NCBI GenBank assembly: GCA_026954325.1
Contig: JAIXKK010000175.1
Location: 1-64,000, forward strand
DNA from: Bryobacterales bacterium
GTDB lineage: Bacteria > Acidobacteriota > Terriglobia > Bryobacterales > Bryobacteraceae
Direction: 5' to 3'
Length of the DNA: 64,000 nucleotides
The position numbers and the translations under genes were made by a program. Of this stretch, positions 50,370 to 63,397 are shown one piece after another. Numbering within the stretch: position 1 is the first letter of the stretch; every line of letters starts with the position of its first letter. The notes below the pieces were generated by a model. The model saw nothing but the letters and a program-made list of their open reading frames with translations. It was not told the DNA's origin and searched no databases.

Positions 50370-53300
50370 ATGCGAAAGCTAGCGAAAATCTGCGTCGAGC
50401 GCCCCGTATTCACCACCATGCTGATCCTGGCGCTGATGGTGCTGGGCCTTGATGCGTACCGCAAACTGGGTGTCGACCTGTTTCCGAAAGTCGAGTTCCC
50501 GATCGTCACCATCAGCACGACTCTGCGCGGCGCATCACCCGAGGAAGTGGAGACGCAGATCAGCAAGCGGATTGAAGAGAGCGTGAATACCATCAGCGGC
50601 ATTGACGATCTGCGATCCACGTCGGCCGAAGGAATTTCCATCGTTTCCATCCAGTTCGTGCTCGAGAAGGACGCCGAGGAAGCGGCGCAGGAAGTGCGGG
50701 ACAAGGTGAACCGCGTCCTGAGCCAGCTTCCCAAGGACGCCGATCCGCCGGTGGTGGAGAAACTCGCAACCGATGCTTCACCGATTCTGACGGTGGTGGT
50801 TTCCTCGGGCCGTGACCTGCGGGAGACCACGAAACTGGTGGATGACGGCATCAAGAAGAATATCGAATCTCTCAACGGCGTGGGCCAGGTGCGGTTCGTC
50901 GGAGAGCGCCAGCGGCAGATTCAGGTGATCCTCGACGGGGAACGTCTGTATGCTTACAACCTGAACATCGACCAGGTGCGCCAGCAACTGGCGTTGCAGA
51001 ACGTAGAGGTGCCCGGAGGCAATATCGACCAGGGCAGGCGCGAGGTGTCATTGCGCACCCTCGGGCGGGTGGAAAGGCCGCGGGATTTCGAACGCATCAT
51101 CGTCGCCAACCGCGGCGGGCAGCCGGTGCGCATCTCCGACATCGGGCACGTCGAGGATAGCTTTGAAGAGCCGCGTTCGCTGGCGCGGCTGGATGACCGT
51201 CCGGCGGTGGCGCTCGAGGTGCGCAAGCAGGCGGGGACGAACACGCTCGAGGTGATCAACAACATCAAGGCGCGCATCGAGGAATTGCGGCCGTTCCTGC
51301 CGCCGGATCTCGATATCAGCTATGCGCGCGACCAATCCAGCTTCATTCACGACTCGTTCGAGGCGGTGCAGGAGCACCTGGTCCTCGGGTCGATCCTCGC
51401 CGGGCTCATCGTGATGCTGTTCATCCGCAGTTGGCGATCGACGCTGATCGCGGCCATCGCCATCCCGACTTCCATCATCTCCACCTACACGCTGTTGAAC
51501 ATGATGGGGTTCACGCTGAACCAGATCACGATGCTCGGGCTGACGCTGATGGTGGGCATCGTGATAGACGACGCCATCGTGGTGCTCGAGAACATCTTCC
51601 GCTTCATGGAAGAAAAGAAGATGACCCCCATGGAGGCGGCCATCGAAGGGACGCGAGACATCGGGCTGGCGGTGATGGCCACCACGTTCAGCCTGGTCAT
51701 CATCTTCCTGCCGGTGGCGATGATGGGCGGAATCGTGGGCCGTTTCATGTCGAGCTTCGGCTACACGGCGGCATTCGCCATCATGGTGTCACTGCTGGTA
51801 AGCTTCACGCTCACGCCGATGCTCTGTTCGCGGTTTCTCAGGCATGAGCAATCGGCCTCGGGGGAGGGGACCAAGGACACGTTCCTGTTCAAGTGGATGT
51901 CGGCGTTCTATCGCGCTCTGCTTACCTGGTCGATGAAACACCGCTGGGTGATCGTGGCGGTTTCCATCCTGGTGTGCCTCACGAGCGCTCCGATGTTCAT
52001 GAACATCGGCAAGGACTTTCTGCCGCAGGACGACCAGAGCGAATTCGAGGTGTCGGTGAAGGCGCCCCCGGGTTCGTCGCTCGAGGGCACGGAGGCGGTG
52101 TTCCACCGGGTGGAACAGGACCTGCGGGGCTTGCCCGGCGTCAGGAACCTGTTCACCAGCATCGGCGCCGATATCCGCAAGCAGGTGGATCGGGGCTCGG
52201 TGCTGGTGGAACTCGTCCCGCCCAAGCAGCGCAAGGAGACGCAGCAGGCGCTTATGGCGATGGCCCGCGAAAAGCTGGCGAAGTACCGGGACCTGACGAT
52301 TTCGGTGCAGCCGCCATCGGTGATCAGCGGCGCTCCGGACCATGAACTCATGTTCTTCCTCCAGGGACCGGACCTGACTGTGCTGAACGAGTACGCGCAG
52401 AAGATCAAGGCGCGGCTGGCGGCGGAGCCGGGCGTGGTGGACCTGGAAAGCTCGTACGAAGGCGGCAAACCGGAGGTGCGGGTGTTGGTGAAGCGCGACA
52501 AGGCGGCGGACCTGAACGTCAGCGTCTCCTCCATTGCCACGGCGCTGCGCACGCTGGTAGGCGGCGACGAACAGGCGACCACGTTCCGCGACAAGGACGA
52601 CCGCTATGACGTGATGCTGCGCGTGGACAAGCAGTTCCGGAATTCACCGGACGCCCTGCAGCGGCTGTATGTGCCGTCGACGACGCTCGGCAACGTGCCG
52701 GTGGCGAACGTGGCGAGTCTTGAAGAGGCTTCGGGACCCATCCAGATCGAGCGCTACAACCGGCAGCGGCAAATCATGATCTCGGGCAATATCGGCAAGG
52801 GACAATCGCTGAGCAACGTGATTCAGATCCTGAACAGCCAGGTGGCCGGAATGAAAATGCCGCCCGAATACCGCTCGGGATTGGTGGGCCGCAGCCGCGA
52901 ACTGGGAAGGGCGGGCGCGAGCTTCGCCATCGCGCTGCTGCTTTCCATTGTGTTCATGTACATGATCCTGGCCTCGCAGTTTGAGAGCTTCGTGGATCCG
53001 GTGACCATTCTTCTGAGCCTCCCCTTGTCGGTGCCTTTCGCGATCGGAGCGCTGTTCCTGACAGGGGAGAATTATTCCATTATCTACAGTTCGGTGGGGA
53101 TTCTGGTGCTGTTCGGAATCGTGAAGAAGAACTCGATTCTTCAGATCGACCACATCAAGAACCTGCGGCGGGAAGGGACGCCGCGGCTCGAAGCCATCCT
53201 GCGAGGCTGTGATGACCGTTTGCGGCCGATTCTGATGACCACGGCGGCGCTGGTGGCGGGCATGATTCCGCTGGCTCTCGGCACGGGCGCGGGCAGCGGA

Positions 53301-53483
53301 ACGCGGCGCACGGTGGCGATTGTGGTCATCGGCGGGCAGTCCATGGCTTTGCTGTTGACCCTGCTGGTGACACCGGTGGCCTATTCGCTGTTCGATGATC
53401 TGGCGCATTCGCGTGTCTGGGCATGGCTTGGCGGCCTGCCGCGCGGCGGCCGGGGCGAACTATCCCCACAATCCGGTGATTAG
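50370..53483 (+). CDS. RND multidrug efflux pump, inner-membrane subunit
   Basis: This 1037-residue protein has the full AcrB-like layout: a first membrane helix (FTTMLILALMVLGLDAYRKL), two large periplasmic loops and two groups of six membrane segments. The proton-relay and family motifs are visible: GLTLMVGIVIDDAIVVLENI (with adjacent Asp residues in helix 4), TFSLVIIFLPVAMMGGIVGR, GILVLFGIVKKNSILQIDHI and RPILMTTAALVAGMIPLALG. The residues fit the HAE-1 class of hydrophobe/drug exporters driven by the proton gradient. Complete operon context (TetR, adaptor, pump, TolC) supports drug or lipid-like compound export. Confidence 0.94.
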   Translation: MRKLAKICVERPVFTTMLILALMVLGLDAYRKLGVDLFPKVEFPIVTISTTLRGASPEEVETQISKRIEESVNTISGIDDLRSTSAEGISIVSIQFVLEKDAEEAAQEVRDKVNRVLSQLPKDADPPVVEKLATDASPILTVVVSSGRDLRETTKLVDDGIKKNIESLNGVGQVRFVGERQRQIQVILDGERLYAYNLNIDQVRQQLALQNVEVPGGNIDQGRREVSLRTLGRVERPRDFERIIVANRGGQPVRISDIGHVEDSFEEPRSLARLDDRPAVALEVRKQAGTNTLEVINNIKARIEELRPFLPPDLDISYARDQSSFIHDSFEAVQEHLVLGSILAGLIVMLFIRSWRSTLIAAIAIPTSIISTYTLLNMMGFTLNQITMLGLTLMVGIVIDDAIVVLENIFRFMEEKKMTPMEAAIEGTRDIGLAVMATTFSLVIIFLPVAMMGGIVGRFMSSFGYTAAFAIMVSLLVSFTLTPMLCSRFLRHEQSASGEGTKDTFLFKWMSAFYRALLTWSMKHRWVIVAVSILVCLTSAPMFMNIGKDFLPQDDQSEFEVSVKAPPGSSLEGTEAVFHRVEQDLRGLPGVRNLFTSIGADIRKQVDRGSVLVELVPPKQRKETQQALMAMAREKLAKYRDLTISVQPPSVISGAPDHELMFFLQGPDLTVLNEYAQKIKARLAAEPGVVDLESSYEGGKPEVRVLVKRDKAADLNVSVSSIATALRTLVGGDEQATTFRDKDDRYDVMLRVDKQFRNSPDALQRLYVPSTTLGNVPVANVASLEEASGPIQIERYNRQRQIMISGNIGKGQSLSNVIQILNSQVAGMKMPPEYRSGLVGRSRELGRAGASFAIALLLSIVFMYMILASQFESFVDPVTILLSLPLSVPFAIGALFLTGENYSIIYSSVGILVLFGIVKKNSILQIDHIKNLRREGTPRLEAILRGCDDRLRPILMTTAALVAGMIPLALGTGAGSGTRRTVAIVVIGGQSMALLLTLLVTPVAYSLFDDLAHSRVWAWLGGLPRGGRGELSPQSGD

Positions 53484-53496
53484 AGAGGTTGGTATC

Positions 53497-55140
53497 ATGC
53501 GTATCCTGTTGCTGAGTGCGCTGGTAATGTGTGTGCAAGGGCAGACATCGTCTCCCCGCGTGGGCGTGGGGATCACACAGCGCAAGGTGAGCCTCGACGA
53601 GGCCGTGCAAACCGCGCTCAAGAACAATCTGGAAATCGAGATCGAAAGGACCGTCCAGGCCTCCGCCCATGAGGCGATTCGCGGGGCGAAGGGGTTTCTC
53701 GACCCTAACTTCCGCTGGCTGCCTTCCGCGGGAACCAGTAACACGCCGACCAGTTCGGTGCTGGCCAGTTCCACCGGGAAGATTACGGAGAACTCCTTCG
53801 CGCAAAATTTCTACTACCGCCAGCGGACGCCCTGGCAGGGGATGTCGTTTCACGCCGACTTCGAGAACTCCCGGCTGTCGACGAACAATCCGTTCGTGGG
53901 GCTGACGCCCTATATCACGCCGCGGTTCACGGCGGGCTTTTCGCTCCCCCTGCTGCGGGACCGGTTGATCGATCAGGATCGGGCACAGTTGACGCTGCGG
54001 CGCAAACAGGCTGATGTCTCCGACGCGAGTTTCGCGCTGCGTGTAATAGACGTCATCGCCCGCGTGGAGCAGGCTTACCACGACCTGGTGGCGGCCCGCG
54101 CCGATCTCGCCGTGGAGAGTGAGAGCGCCGGCCTGGCCCAGGAGCAGTTGGACCGCACCAAGCGTATGATTGCCAGCGGCACGGTGGCGCCCGTGGAACT
54201 GGCGGCGGCCGAGGCGGAACTCGAACGGCGCAAGGATACCTACTTCGCGGCTCTCACGCAGTTGACGGCGTCGGAGAACGCCTTGAAGCTGCTGCTTGCC
54301 GCCGGCAGGGACCAGGACTTGTGGAAGGACGAAGTGATTCCCACCTCTGATCAGAAGGCGGCCGTGCCGGCGGCGGCCACCAGCGATTTGGACGAACTGG
54401 TGAGCGACTCGCTGCGGCGGCGCGTGGAATTGAAGGTGCTCGAGTTGAATCGCGGGCTCAACGAGGTGCAGAGGCAAAGCGCCCTGAACCAGCGCAAGGT
54501 GCAATTGAACCTCACCGCCGCCTACGTCAGCACGGGACTGGCGGGCGCCATTCTGCAAACGGAGAATCCGTTCGCCTCCTCGCAAGCGGTGCTGGTGCAG
54601 CGCTTGAATGATCTCTCCGAGGCTGCCGGTCTGACGCCGATAAACGTAAACCTGACAGGAGGCGGAGTGCCGGCCGATTTCGTCGGCGGATACGGGCAAT
54701 CGTTGTCGAACCTGTTCAGCGGGCGGTTCAGCACGTTCAGCGGCGGACTTTCGCTTGATTGGACGCCGCGGAACAACGCGGCGGAATCGGCGCTGGCGCA
54801 GACCGCGATCACGGAACGGAAGATCGGACTGGAACGGCGGCAGATGGAGCAGGCGATCGCGGCCCAGGTACGAAATGCCCTGCAAGCGGTGCTCACCAGC
54901 CAGCAGCGCATCGCCGCGGCGGAGGCAAGCGCGCGGGCGGCGAAAGAGAAGCTTGACAGCGAGACGCGGTTGTTTCAGACGGGAGAATCCACGAACTTTT
55001 TCGTGCTGACACGGCAGAACGAATTCGCCGATTCGCGGCGCAGGCTTGTGCTGGCCACGGCCGAGTACAACAAGAGCGTGGCGCGGTTGGAGGTGGCGCT
55101 GGGCAGGACTTTAGAGGAGTACAAGATTACACTGCGGTAA
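53497..55140 (+). CDS. TolC-family outer-membrane efflux channel
   Basis: From the ATG at 53497 (GAGAGG upstream) the product is 547 residues with a signal peptide (MRILLLSALVMCVQG). It has the two-fold TolC pattern of long coiled coils and barrel strands: VSLDEAVQTALKNNLEIEIE, VIDVIARVEQAYHDLVAARA, VAPVELAAAEAELERRKDTY in the first half and ALAQTAITERKIGLERRQME with FQTGESTNFFVLTRQNEFAD in the second. It is the last gene of the TetR-RND operon and completes the export path through the outer membrane. Confidence 0.92.
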   Translation: MRILLLSALVMCVQGQTSSPRVGVGITQRKVSLDEAVQTALKNNLEIEIERTVQASAHEAIRGAKGFLDPNFRWLPSAGTSNTPTSSVLASSTGKITENSFAQNFYYRQRTPWQGMSFHADFENSRLSTNNPFVGLTPYITPRFTAGFSLPLLRDRLIDQDRAQLTLRRKQADVSDASFALRVIDVIARVEQAYHDLVAARADLAVESESAGLAQEQLDRTKRMIASGTVAPVELAAAEAELERRKDTYFAALTQLTASENALKLLLAAGRDQDLWKDEVIPTSDQKAAVPAAATSDLDELVSDSLRRRVELKVLELNRGLNEVQRQSALNQRKVQLNLTAAYVSTGLAGAILQTENPFASSQAVLVQRLNDLSEAAGLTPINVNLTGGGVPADFVGGYGQSLSNLFSGRFSTFSGGLSLDWTPRNNAAESALAQTAITERKIGLERRQMEQAIAAQVRNALQAVLTSQQRIAAAEASARAAKEKLDSETRLFQTGESTNFFVLTRQNEFADSRRRLVLATAEYNKSVARLEVALGRTLEEYKITLR

Positions 55141-55200
55141 GCTCGCCGAGGGCGCGGCTAAATCAACCCGCGAGGCCAGCCGATATAATACGGTGAACAG

Positions 55201-58784
<3,584 letters not shown>

Positions 58785-58797
<13 letters not shown>

Positions 58798-58898
58798 GGA
58801 AAACGCCAGGATGCTTCCCGGTTTTGCTTCATAATAAATGGGTTATGTTTGGAATAGGCTGTGGAAAAATTAGCCCGAAATCCACTGCGGAATCCACA
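58785..58898. promoter_or_regulatory. Cluster of DnaA-box-like sequences upstream of dnaB
   Basis: TGTGGAAAA at 58785-58793 and again at 58860-58868 (complement TTTTCCACA), and GAATCCACA at 58890-58898, resemble the DnaA box TTATCCACA with one or two mismatches. The first lies inside the kinase stop region. Spacing is irregular. They might regulate dnaB or mark a minor DnaA-binding site; chance is possible. Confidence 0.35.
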
Positions 58899-59016
58899 GG
58901 CGAAGGCCTTAGAATGAGAAAACCCTGAAACGCCCCGGAGACGGTCGAGCCGGCAGCGGGAAGACGACGGACAGGCGGCGGGCTCCCGTCCTCGTGGGCG
59001 ATGAGTTGAGGTCAGA

Positions 59017-60384
59017 ATGCCATCCGGAGACGCCATCTTTGAAAAAGGATTGCCCGCCAACACGGACGCCGAGCGGTTTGTGTTGGGGTCGATTCTCGTG
59101 GATGACGAAACGTTCCTCCAGGTGGCCGGGATTCTCGAACCGGAGGACTTCAGCCTCGAGAAGCACCGGCGCATCTTCCTGCGCATGATCGACCTGCACG
59201 ACCGCGGAGAGCGGTTGGACCGGGTGACGCTGGCGAATGAGCTGATGAAGCACGGGCAACTCGAGTCCGTGGACGGGTTGCCCTACCTCATCTCGCTCGA
59301 CGACGGCATTCCGCAGATCTCGAATCTCGAAAGCTACGTCCGGATCGTCAAGAACAAAGCGCTTCTGCGGCGGATCATCCTGCAATCGCAGCGGACGATC
59401 GACCAGTGCCTGGCGGGAAACGAAGATCCGGAAAACATCCTCGCCCGCGCCGGCGATGAGTTGATGAAACTGGGAGAAAACCGGCAGGGCGCGGGCCTTT
59501 CCACGCCGCAAGAAATCATCGAAGGATACGATGGCGGGCTGAATGCGTTCCTCGACCCGAGCAAGCGCATTCAGGGAATCAGCACCGGCTTTCTCAAGTA
59601 CGACGAAAAGACGGGCGGCATGCGCCCGGGCGAACTGATCATCATCGCCGCGCGGCCCGCCATGGGCAAGACGGCGCTGGTGCTGAACATTGCGCATCAC
59701 GTGGCGACGAAAGCGCAAAAGGCGGTGGCCCTGTTCTCACTCGAAATGTCGAAGGAGAGCCTGCTCACGCGCCTGCTGTGCGCCGCCGCGCGCGTGGACA
59801 GCCAGAAGTTTCGCGCCGGGTTTCTCAACCAGAGCGAGCGGAGGCAACTGCAAATGGCCGCCGCCGAACTGGTGGAAGCGCCGCTGTTTATCGACGATAC
59901 GGCGAGCACGAACATCATGGACATCCACGCCAAGGTGAAACGCCTCAAGGCCGAGCACGGCCTGGGACTGGTGGTGGTGGACTACCTGCAACTGATGAGT
60001 TCCCGGGGGCGCTTCGACAGCCGTGTGCAGGAAGTCAGCTCCTATTCGCGCGGCCTGAAGCTGATGTCGAAAGAACTGGAAGTGCCGGTGATTGCGCTCT
60101 CGCAGTTGAGCCGCGCTCCGGACACGCGGCAGGGGGACCACCGGCCGCAGTTGAGCGACCTGCGCGAATCGGGCTCCATCGAGCAGGATGCCGACGTGGT
60201 GAACTTCATCTTCCGCGAAGAGGTCTACAAGCCGGACCGCACGGACTTGAAGGGGCTGGCGGAACTGATCATCGCCAAGCAGCGCAGCGGACCGACCGGA
60301 AAGGTGAATCTCGTCTTCCTGCATAGCTTGACGAAATTCGAGAACCGCATCGGCGACGTGGACGACGAAGCGCCGCCGGAGTAA
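59017..60384 (+). CDS. dnaB: Replicative DNA helicase
   Basis: The 455-residue protein has the DnaB N-terminal domain (DAERFVLGSILVDDETFLQV, LYLIS-like ISLDDGIPQISNLESYVRIV) and the RecA-like C-terminal domain. Visible motifs are the Walker A IIIAARPAMGKTALVLNIAHH, ALFSLEMSKESLLTRLL, the Walker B GLVVVDYLQLMSS, and the DnaB4-like SQLSRAPDTRQGDHRPQLSD with LRESGSIEQDADVVNFIFRE. It unwinds DNA ahead of the replisome as a hexamer. Only a weak GAGG ribosome site precedes the ATG at 59017. No replication partner genes are adjacent. Confidence 0.95.
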   Translation: MPSGDAIFEKGLPANTDAERFVLGSILVDDETFLQVAGILEPEDFSLEKHRRIFLRMIDLHDRGERLDRVTLANELMKHGQLESVDGLPYLISLDDGIPQISNLESYVRIVKNKALLRRIILQSQRTIDQCLAGNEDPENILARAGDELMKLGENRQGAGLSTPQEIIEGYDGGLNAFLDPSKRIQGISTGFLKYDEKTGGMRPGELIIIAARPAMGKTALVLNIAHHVATKAQKAVALFSLEMSKESLLTRLLCAAARVDSQKFRAGFLNQSERRQLQMAAAELVEAPLFIDDTASTNIMDIHAKVKRLKAEHGLGLVVVDYLQLMSSRGRFDSRVQEVSSYSRGLKLMSKELEVPVIALSQLSRAPDTRQGDHRPQLSDLRESGSIEQDADVVNFIFREEVYKPDRTDLKGLAELIIAKQRSGPTGKVNLVFLHSLTKFENRIGDVDDEAPPE

Positions 60385-60397
60385 AAGCAGCCTGCCG

Positions 60398-62623
60398 TTA
60401 CGTGGCCGCCTGATCGCCCAGCCACAAATGTCCGATCTGCAATCCATCCTTGTGGCAGATGCCGGGCGCGGTGGCCACTCCCGAGAATTCCTTCACCTTC
60501 ACCTCGACGCCGCCCGCATTATCATTCGGCGCCCAGAGGAAGACGCAACACTCTTCCGTGGAGCAGGAAGAGAAGTCCAGAGGAAGCGGAGGCATGGGTA
60601 GCCCAACCCAGTTGCCCAACAGGCTCGTATACCAGGAATCGATCATGTGATGCCACAGGTCCACTCCCCAGAACGGCTTCACCCCTACCAGGAGCCGGCC
60701 GCCCTCGAAGTGGAATTTCCCCTGGTAGTACACGCCTGCCCCGTTCTTGGGGTTGGGAAAGCGGGCCACAATCTGCCCGCCCGGGGGAATGACGAAACGC
60801 CCCGTCCAGGATAGCTTGGCGCCGTGTGGTTCGAACTCGCGCCGGCCCGGATTTCCAGGGGCGCGCAGCAACCTCGTGACATCCATCGGCGCGGGGTAGC
60901 GCGGCGCCTGCCGGATGGGAACCGCCAGCATGTCCGCCAGCGCCAGCGTCTCATCGGAATAGGCGCTGCGGTCGAACTCCCGGCAGGTGGCGCAGGAATC
61001 GGGCAGTTTTTCCACCTGAAACATTGATTCCCGAAGCTGTATGTATCCCGGGCTGGACCACAAGTCCTGAAAAGTAGGTCCTTGATCAATGTCGCCCAAC
61101 TGGCCCGGCAGGTGGCAGCAGGCGCGTGTTCGCCCGTCAGGAGCCACAATCGGCATCTTCCAGGGTAGGAAGCAATAAGGGATTCGCGCCTTTTCGGGTG
61201 TGATTTCCCTTGCCTGTTTGACATGCTCGCCGATAAGCCGGTCGATGGTCCGGATCTCCACAGCCGGAGGCCTGCGCACGGGCGCGGCGGTGGGCTTCGC
61301 GTCAGGAGAGAGTCCGGCGGCGCGCACCAGCGCTTCCGGGTAATAGCGGAACGCCGTGCCCTCCAGGCTCTTCCGCAGCGCGGGCAGTTCGCGGATTTCG
61401 AGCACAGGCAGCGGGCTCTTCTTCAACAACTGAAACATGGCGTCTTTGTCGCGCACCGATTCGTCGTGGCGCGCCGCCCCATCGAAGTTCAAAGCGTTGA
61501 CGAACTGCATTCCGCGGCGTTCGGCGGCTTCTCTTGCCGCCTGGACGCACTGCTCCATGTGCTCCCGGTCGGAGGCGCGCACCTGGATGGCTTCGTGAAC
61601 CGTATGAAACACTTCGAGCGAATGGATAATCACCTCGTTCACGCCGGAATCGGCGAGTTTGTCCATCAGCGCCGGCAACTCGTCGTAGTTCATTCGCGAC
61701 ACCGTGACCTTGGTGTAGATGGTGGCCCGCGGAGCGTTGGTCCGTAACTTCTTGAGGGAAGTCAACACATGCGCCAGGGGCGCCACGGGCCGCAGGGCGC
61801 GCATCGTTTCCTCGCTCGCGCCGTCGACGCTGATGCCGAGACGGTAGAACGCCTCCCACGGCACATTGGCCTTTTCAAGCGCAATGCCGTTGGTCAACAG
61901 GTCCACCTTCACCTGGTGGCGGGCCGCTTCCCTGATGAGCATGGGCGTGGTGGAGGACATCGTCGGCTCGCCGGTGCCGATCGGATACATGTAGTCGACG
62001 AACGGAAACGCTTCGCTGATGATCTCTACGTACTCGCGGCGCATCTCCGTGTGATGGAATTCCTTCGTAATCCCGTGCCGGCATCCGCGGCAGCGAAGGT
62101 TACATTCGTTGGTGGGATCGATTTCCAGCCGCAGCGGGTAGCTCGAAAGGCTGGTCCGCCCGAGCAGGATTTCCAGGTTGTTCAGCAGCGAATTCTTGAT
62201 CTTCAGCCGCCGGTACTCTTCTTTGGAAAACAGCGGAGGCTCCACGGACTTCGCCTGCTCCGCCTCGTGTTTGCGAAGCTTCTTCAGCCGGAAATGACAG
62301 TAGGTGCCCAGCCGGCTGACCGTTTCGAAAAGCCCGTTGGTCGCCTCGGCCCACGACATGATTTCCCCGAGCGGCAAGTCCACCTCCGGCAGCGCCTCCC
62401 GGTAGGGGCCTTTCGCCGGAGCAAGACCCACGGACCGGTCATGCCACCGCTCCGCTTCCTTAAGAATGCCGTCGAGCGCCGCCATGATGGCGCGGCCGTC
62501 CGGTTCCTCCGCGAAGAGGGCGAAGTCGCGCCGCACTTTGCGGGCCGTGGGAATCAATTCCAGCCGCGCCCGTACGCCCCAGTCATAAAATTCGTGGAGT
62601 TTCGGCGAGTGTTCCTGGTTCAT
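60398..62623 (-). CDS. Radical SAM/SPASM protein with an extra C-terminal domain
   Basis: The 741-residue protein has a helical N-terminal region (1-170) and then the radical SAM core with EIDPTNECNLRCRGCRHG (CxxxCxxC), GTGEPTMSSTTPMLI, LLTNGIALEKANV and GISVDGASEETMRALRPVAP. A SPASM-type iron-sulfur region follows near 485-560 (CFLPWKMPIVAPDGRTRACC then CATCREF). The last 150 residues form an unusual beta-rich, Trp-rich and Cys-containing module (GVDLWHHMIDSWYTSLLGNW, SSCSTEECCVFLWAP). The gene is convergent with dnaB and not next to any obvious peptide substrate. It may be a maturase or an enzyme that acts on cell-surface or carbohydrate compounds. Function cannot be fixed. Confidence 0.82.
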   Translation of the reverse strand: MNQEHSPKLHEFYDWGVRARLELIPTARKVRRDFALFAEEPDGRAIMAALDGILKEAERWHDRSVGLAPAKGPYREALPEVDLPLGEIMSWAEATNGLFETVSRLGTYCHFRLKKLRKHEAEQAKSVEPPLFSKEEYRRLKIKNSLLNNLEILLGRTSLSSYPLRLEIDPTNECNLRCRGCRHGITKEFHHTEMRREYVEIISEAFPFVDYMYPIGTGEPTMSSTTPMLIREAARHQVKVDLLTNGIALEKANVPWEAFYRLGISVDGASEETMRALRPVAPLAHVLTSLKKLRTNAPRATIYTKVTVSRMNYDELPALMDKLADSGVNEVIIHSLEVFHTVHEAIQVRASDREHMEQCVQAAREAAERRGMQFVNALNFDGAARHDESVRDKDAMFQLLKKSPLPVLEIRELPALRKSLEGTAFRYYPEALVRAAGLSPDAKPTAAPVRRPPAVEIRTIDRLIGEHVKQAREITPEKARIPYCFLPWKMPIVAPDGRTRACCHLPGQLGDIDQGPTFQDLWSSPGYIQLRESMFQVEKLPDSCATCREFDRSAYSDETLALADMLAVPIRQAPRYPAPMDVTRLLRAPGNPGRREFEPHGAKLSWTGRFVIPPGGQIVARFPNPKNGAGVYYQGKFHFEGGRLLVGVKPFWGVDLWHHMIDSWYTSLLGNWVGLPMPPLPLDFSSCSTEECCVFLWAPNDNAGGVEVKVKEFSGVATAPGICHKDGLQIGHLWLGDQAAT

Positions 62624-62692
62624 TTCATGCTCCCGTGCCTTCCCCGGGCGTGCTCGCGGCGAGCGTGCTTTCTTATTGTAGCCGGAAGGCGT

Positions 62693-63385
62693 CTACTCCT
62701 TGAAGGATATCCTCAAGTCGGAAAGGCATTGACGTTGCGACTCTGGAGAAAGGTCGGTATACATCGGCCAGGCAACCGCTCCCAGGAAAGCTTGCAGCGC
62801 TCCGGGCGTATTGAGAAGCCACTGTGGATATTGCCACCCGGTCTCGTAGCCCTTTCCGTGGCACCCCCGGCGGTTCACGCCCGCCAGCGCCAGCACCGCC
62901 CCGCAAGGCAGGCAGCACAGCTTCGATATGCCGACATAATTACCGGCCAGAGTGGCCTGCCCCACGAAATCCAGCATCCTCATCTCACAGTGCAACTGGG
63001 CCGTGGTGAGGCTGACCTTGTTGTACCCGCCCACGCCGAATTGAAGGTCCGCCTGCCGCCATTCGTTCTGATTGAATGCTACCCAGGGTAACCCCACGGC
63101 CGGCGCATACACCGCGCAGCAATTCAGGTCGTTCTTCGGAACGATGGCCCTCGCTGCCTGGTCCGAGGGGTGAATGACAGCCTTCGCTGTTGGCGACAAT
63201 GCTGTCAGATTTGTCCGCACCGCGGCAATAAAATTATCGCGATAAGTCTGATTGTAAGCCGGAAATCGTCGACGCAATCCACCTGCCATCTGCAATCCTC
63301 TGCCTCCTCTTACAGGGGAGTATGGCATTGATCGCGGGCGGCGTGCAAGACCGAGCACTTCACTTATGAGTTCGACTTCGCTCAT
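62693..63385 (-). CDS. Deaminase-fold protein (OTT_1508-like)
   Basis: The ATG at 63385 has an excellent GAAGGA ribosome site and gives 230 residues. The motifs match the nucleic acid/nucleotide deaminase superfamily: LHCEMRMLDFVGQ (H132 and E134, the zinc ligand and proton carrier) and YVGISKLCCLPCGAVL (C158 and C161, the CxxC zinc ligands), followed by RRGCHGKGYETGWQYP. The phrase 'Y-I/V-G-I/V-S-K...C-x2-C' is typical of OTT_1508-like deaminases, many of which are toxin or effector tips. There is no signal peptide. It starts 12 bases after the stop of the upstream gene, so the two form an operon. Whether it is a toxin, an antiviral effector or a metabolic enzyme is not shown. Confidence 0.7.
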   Translation of the reverse strand: MSEVELISEVLGLARRPRSMPYSPVRGGRGLQMAGGLRRRFPAYNQTYRDNFIAAVRTNLTALSPTAKAVIHPSDQAARAIVPKNDLNCCAVYAPAVGLPWVAFNQNEWRQADLQFGVGGYNKVSLTTAQLHCEMRMLDFVGQATLAGNYVGISKLCCLPCGAVLALAGVNRRGCHGKGYETGWQYPQWLLNTPGALQAFLGAVAWPMYTDLSPESQRQCLSDLRISFKE

Positions 63386-63397
63386 AATGTCCTTCGT

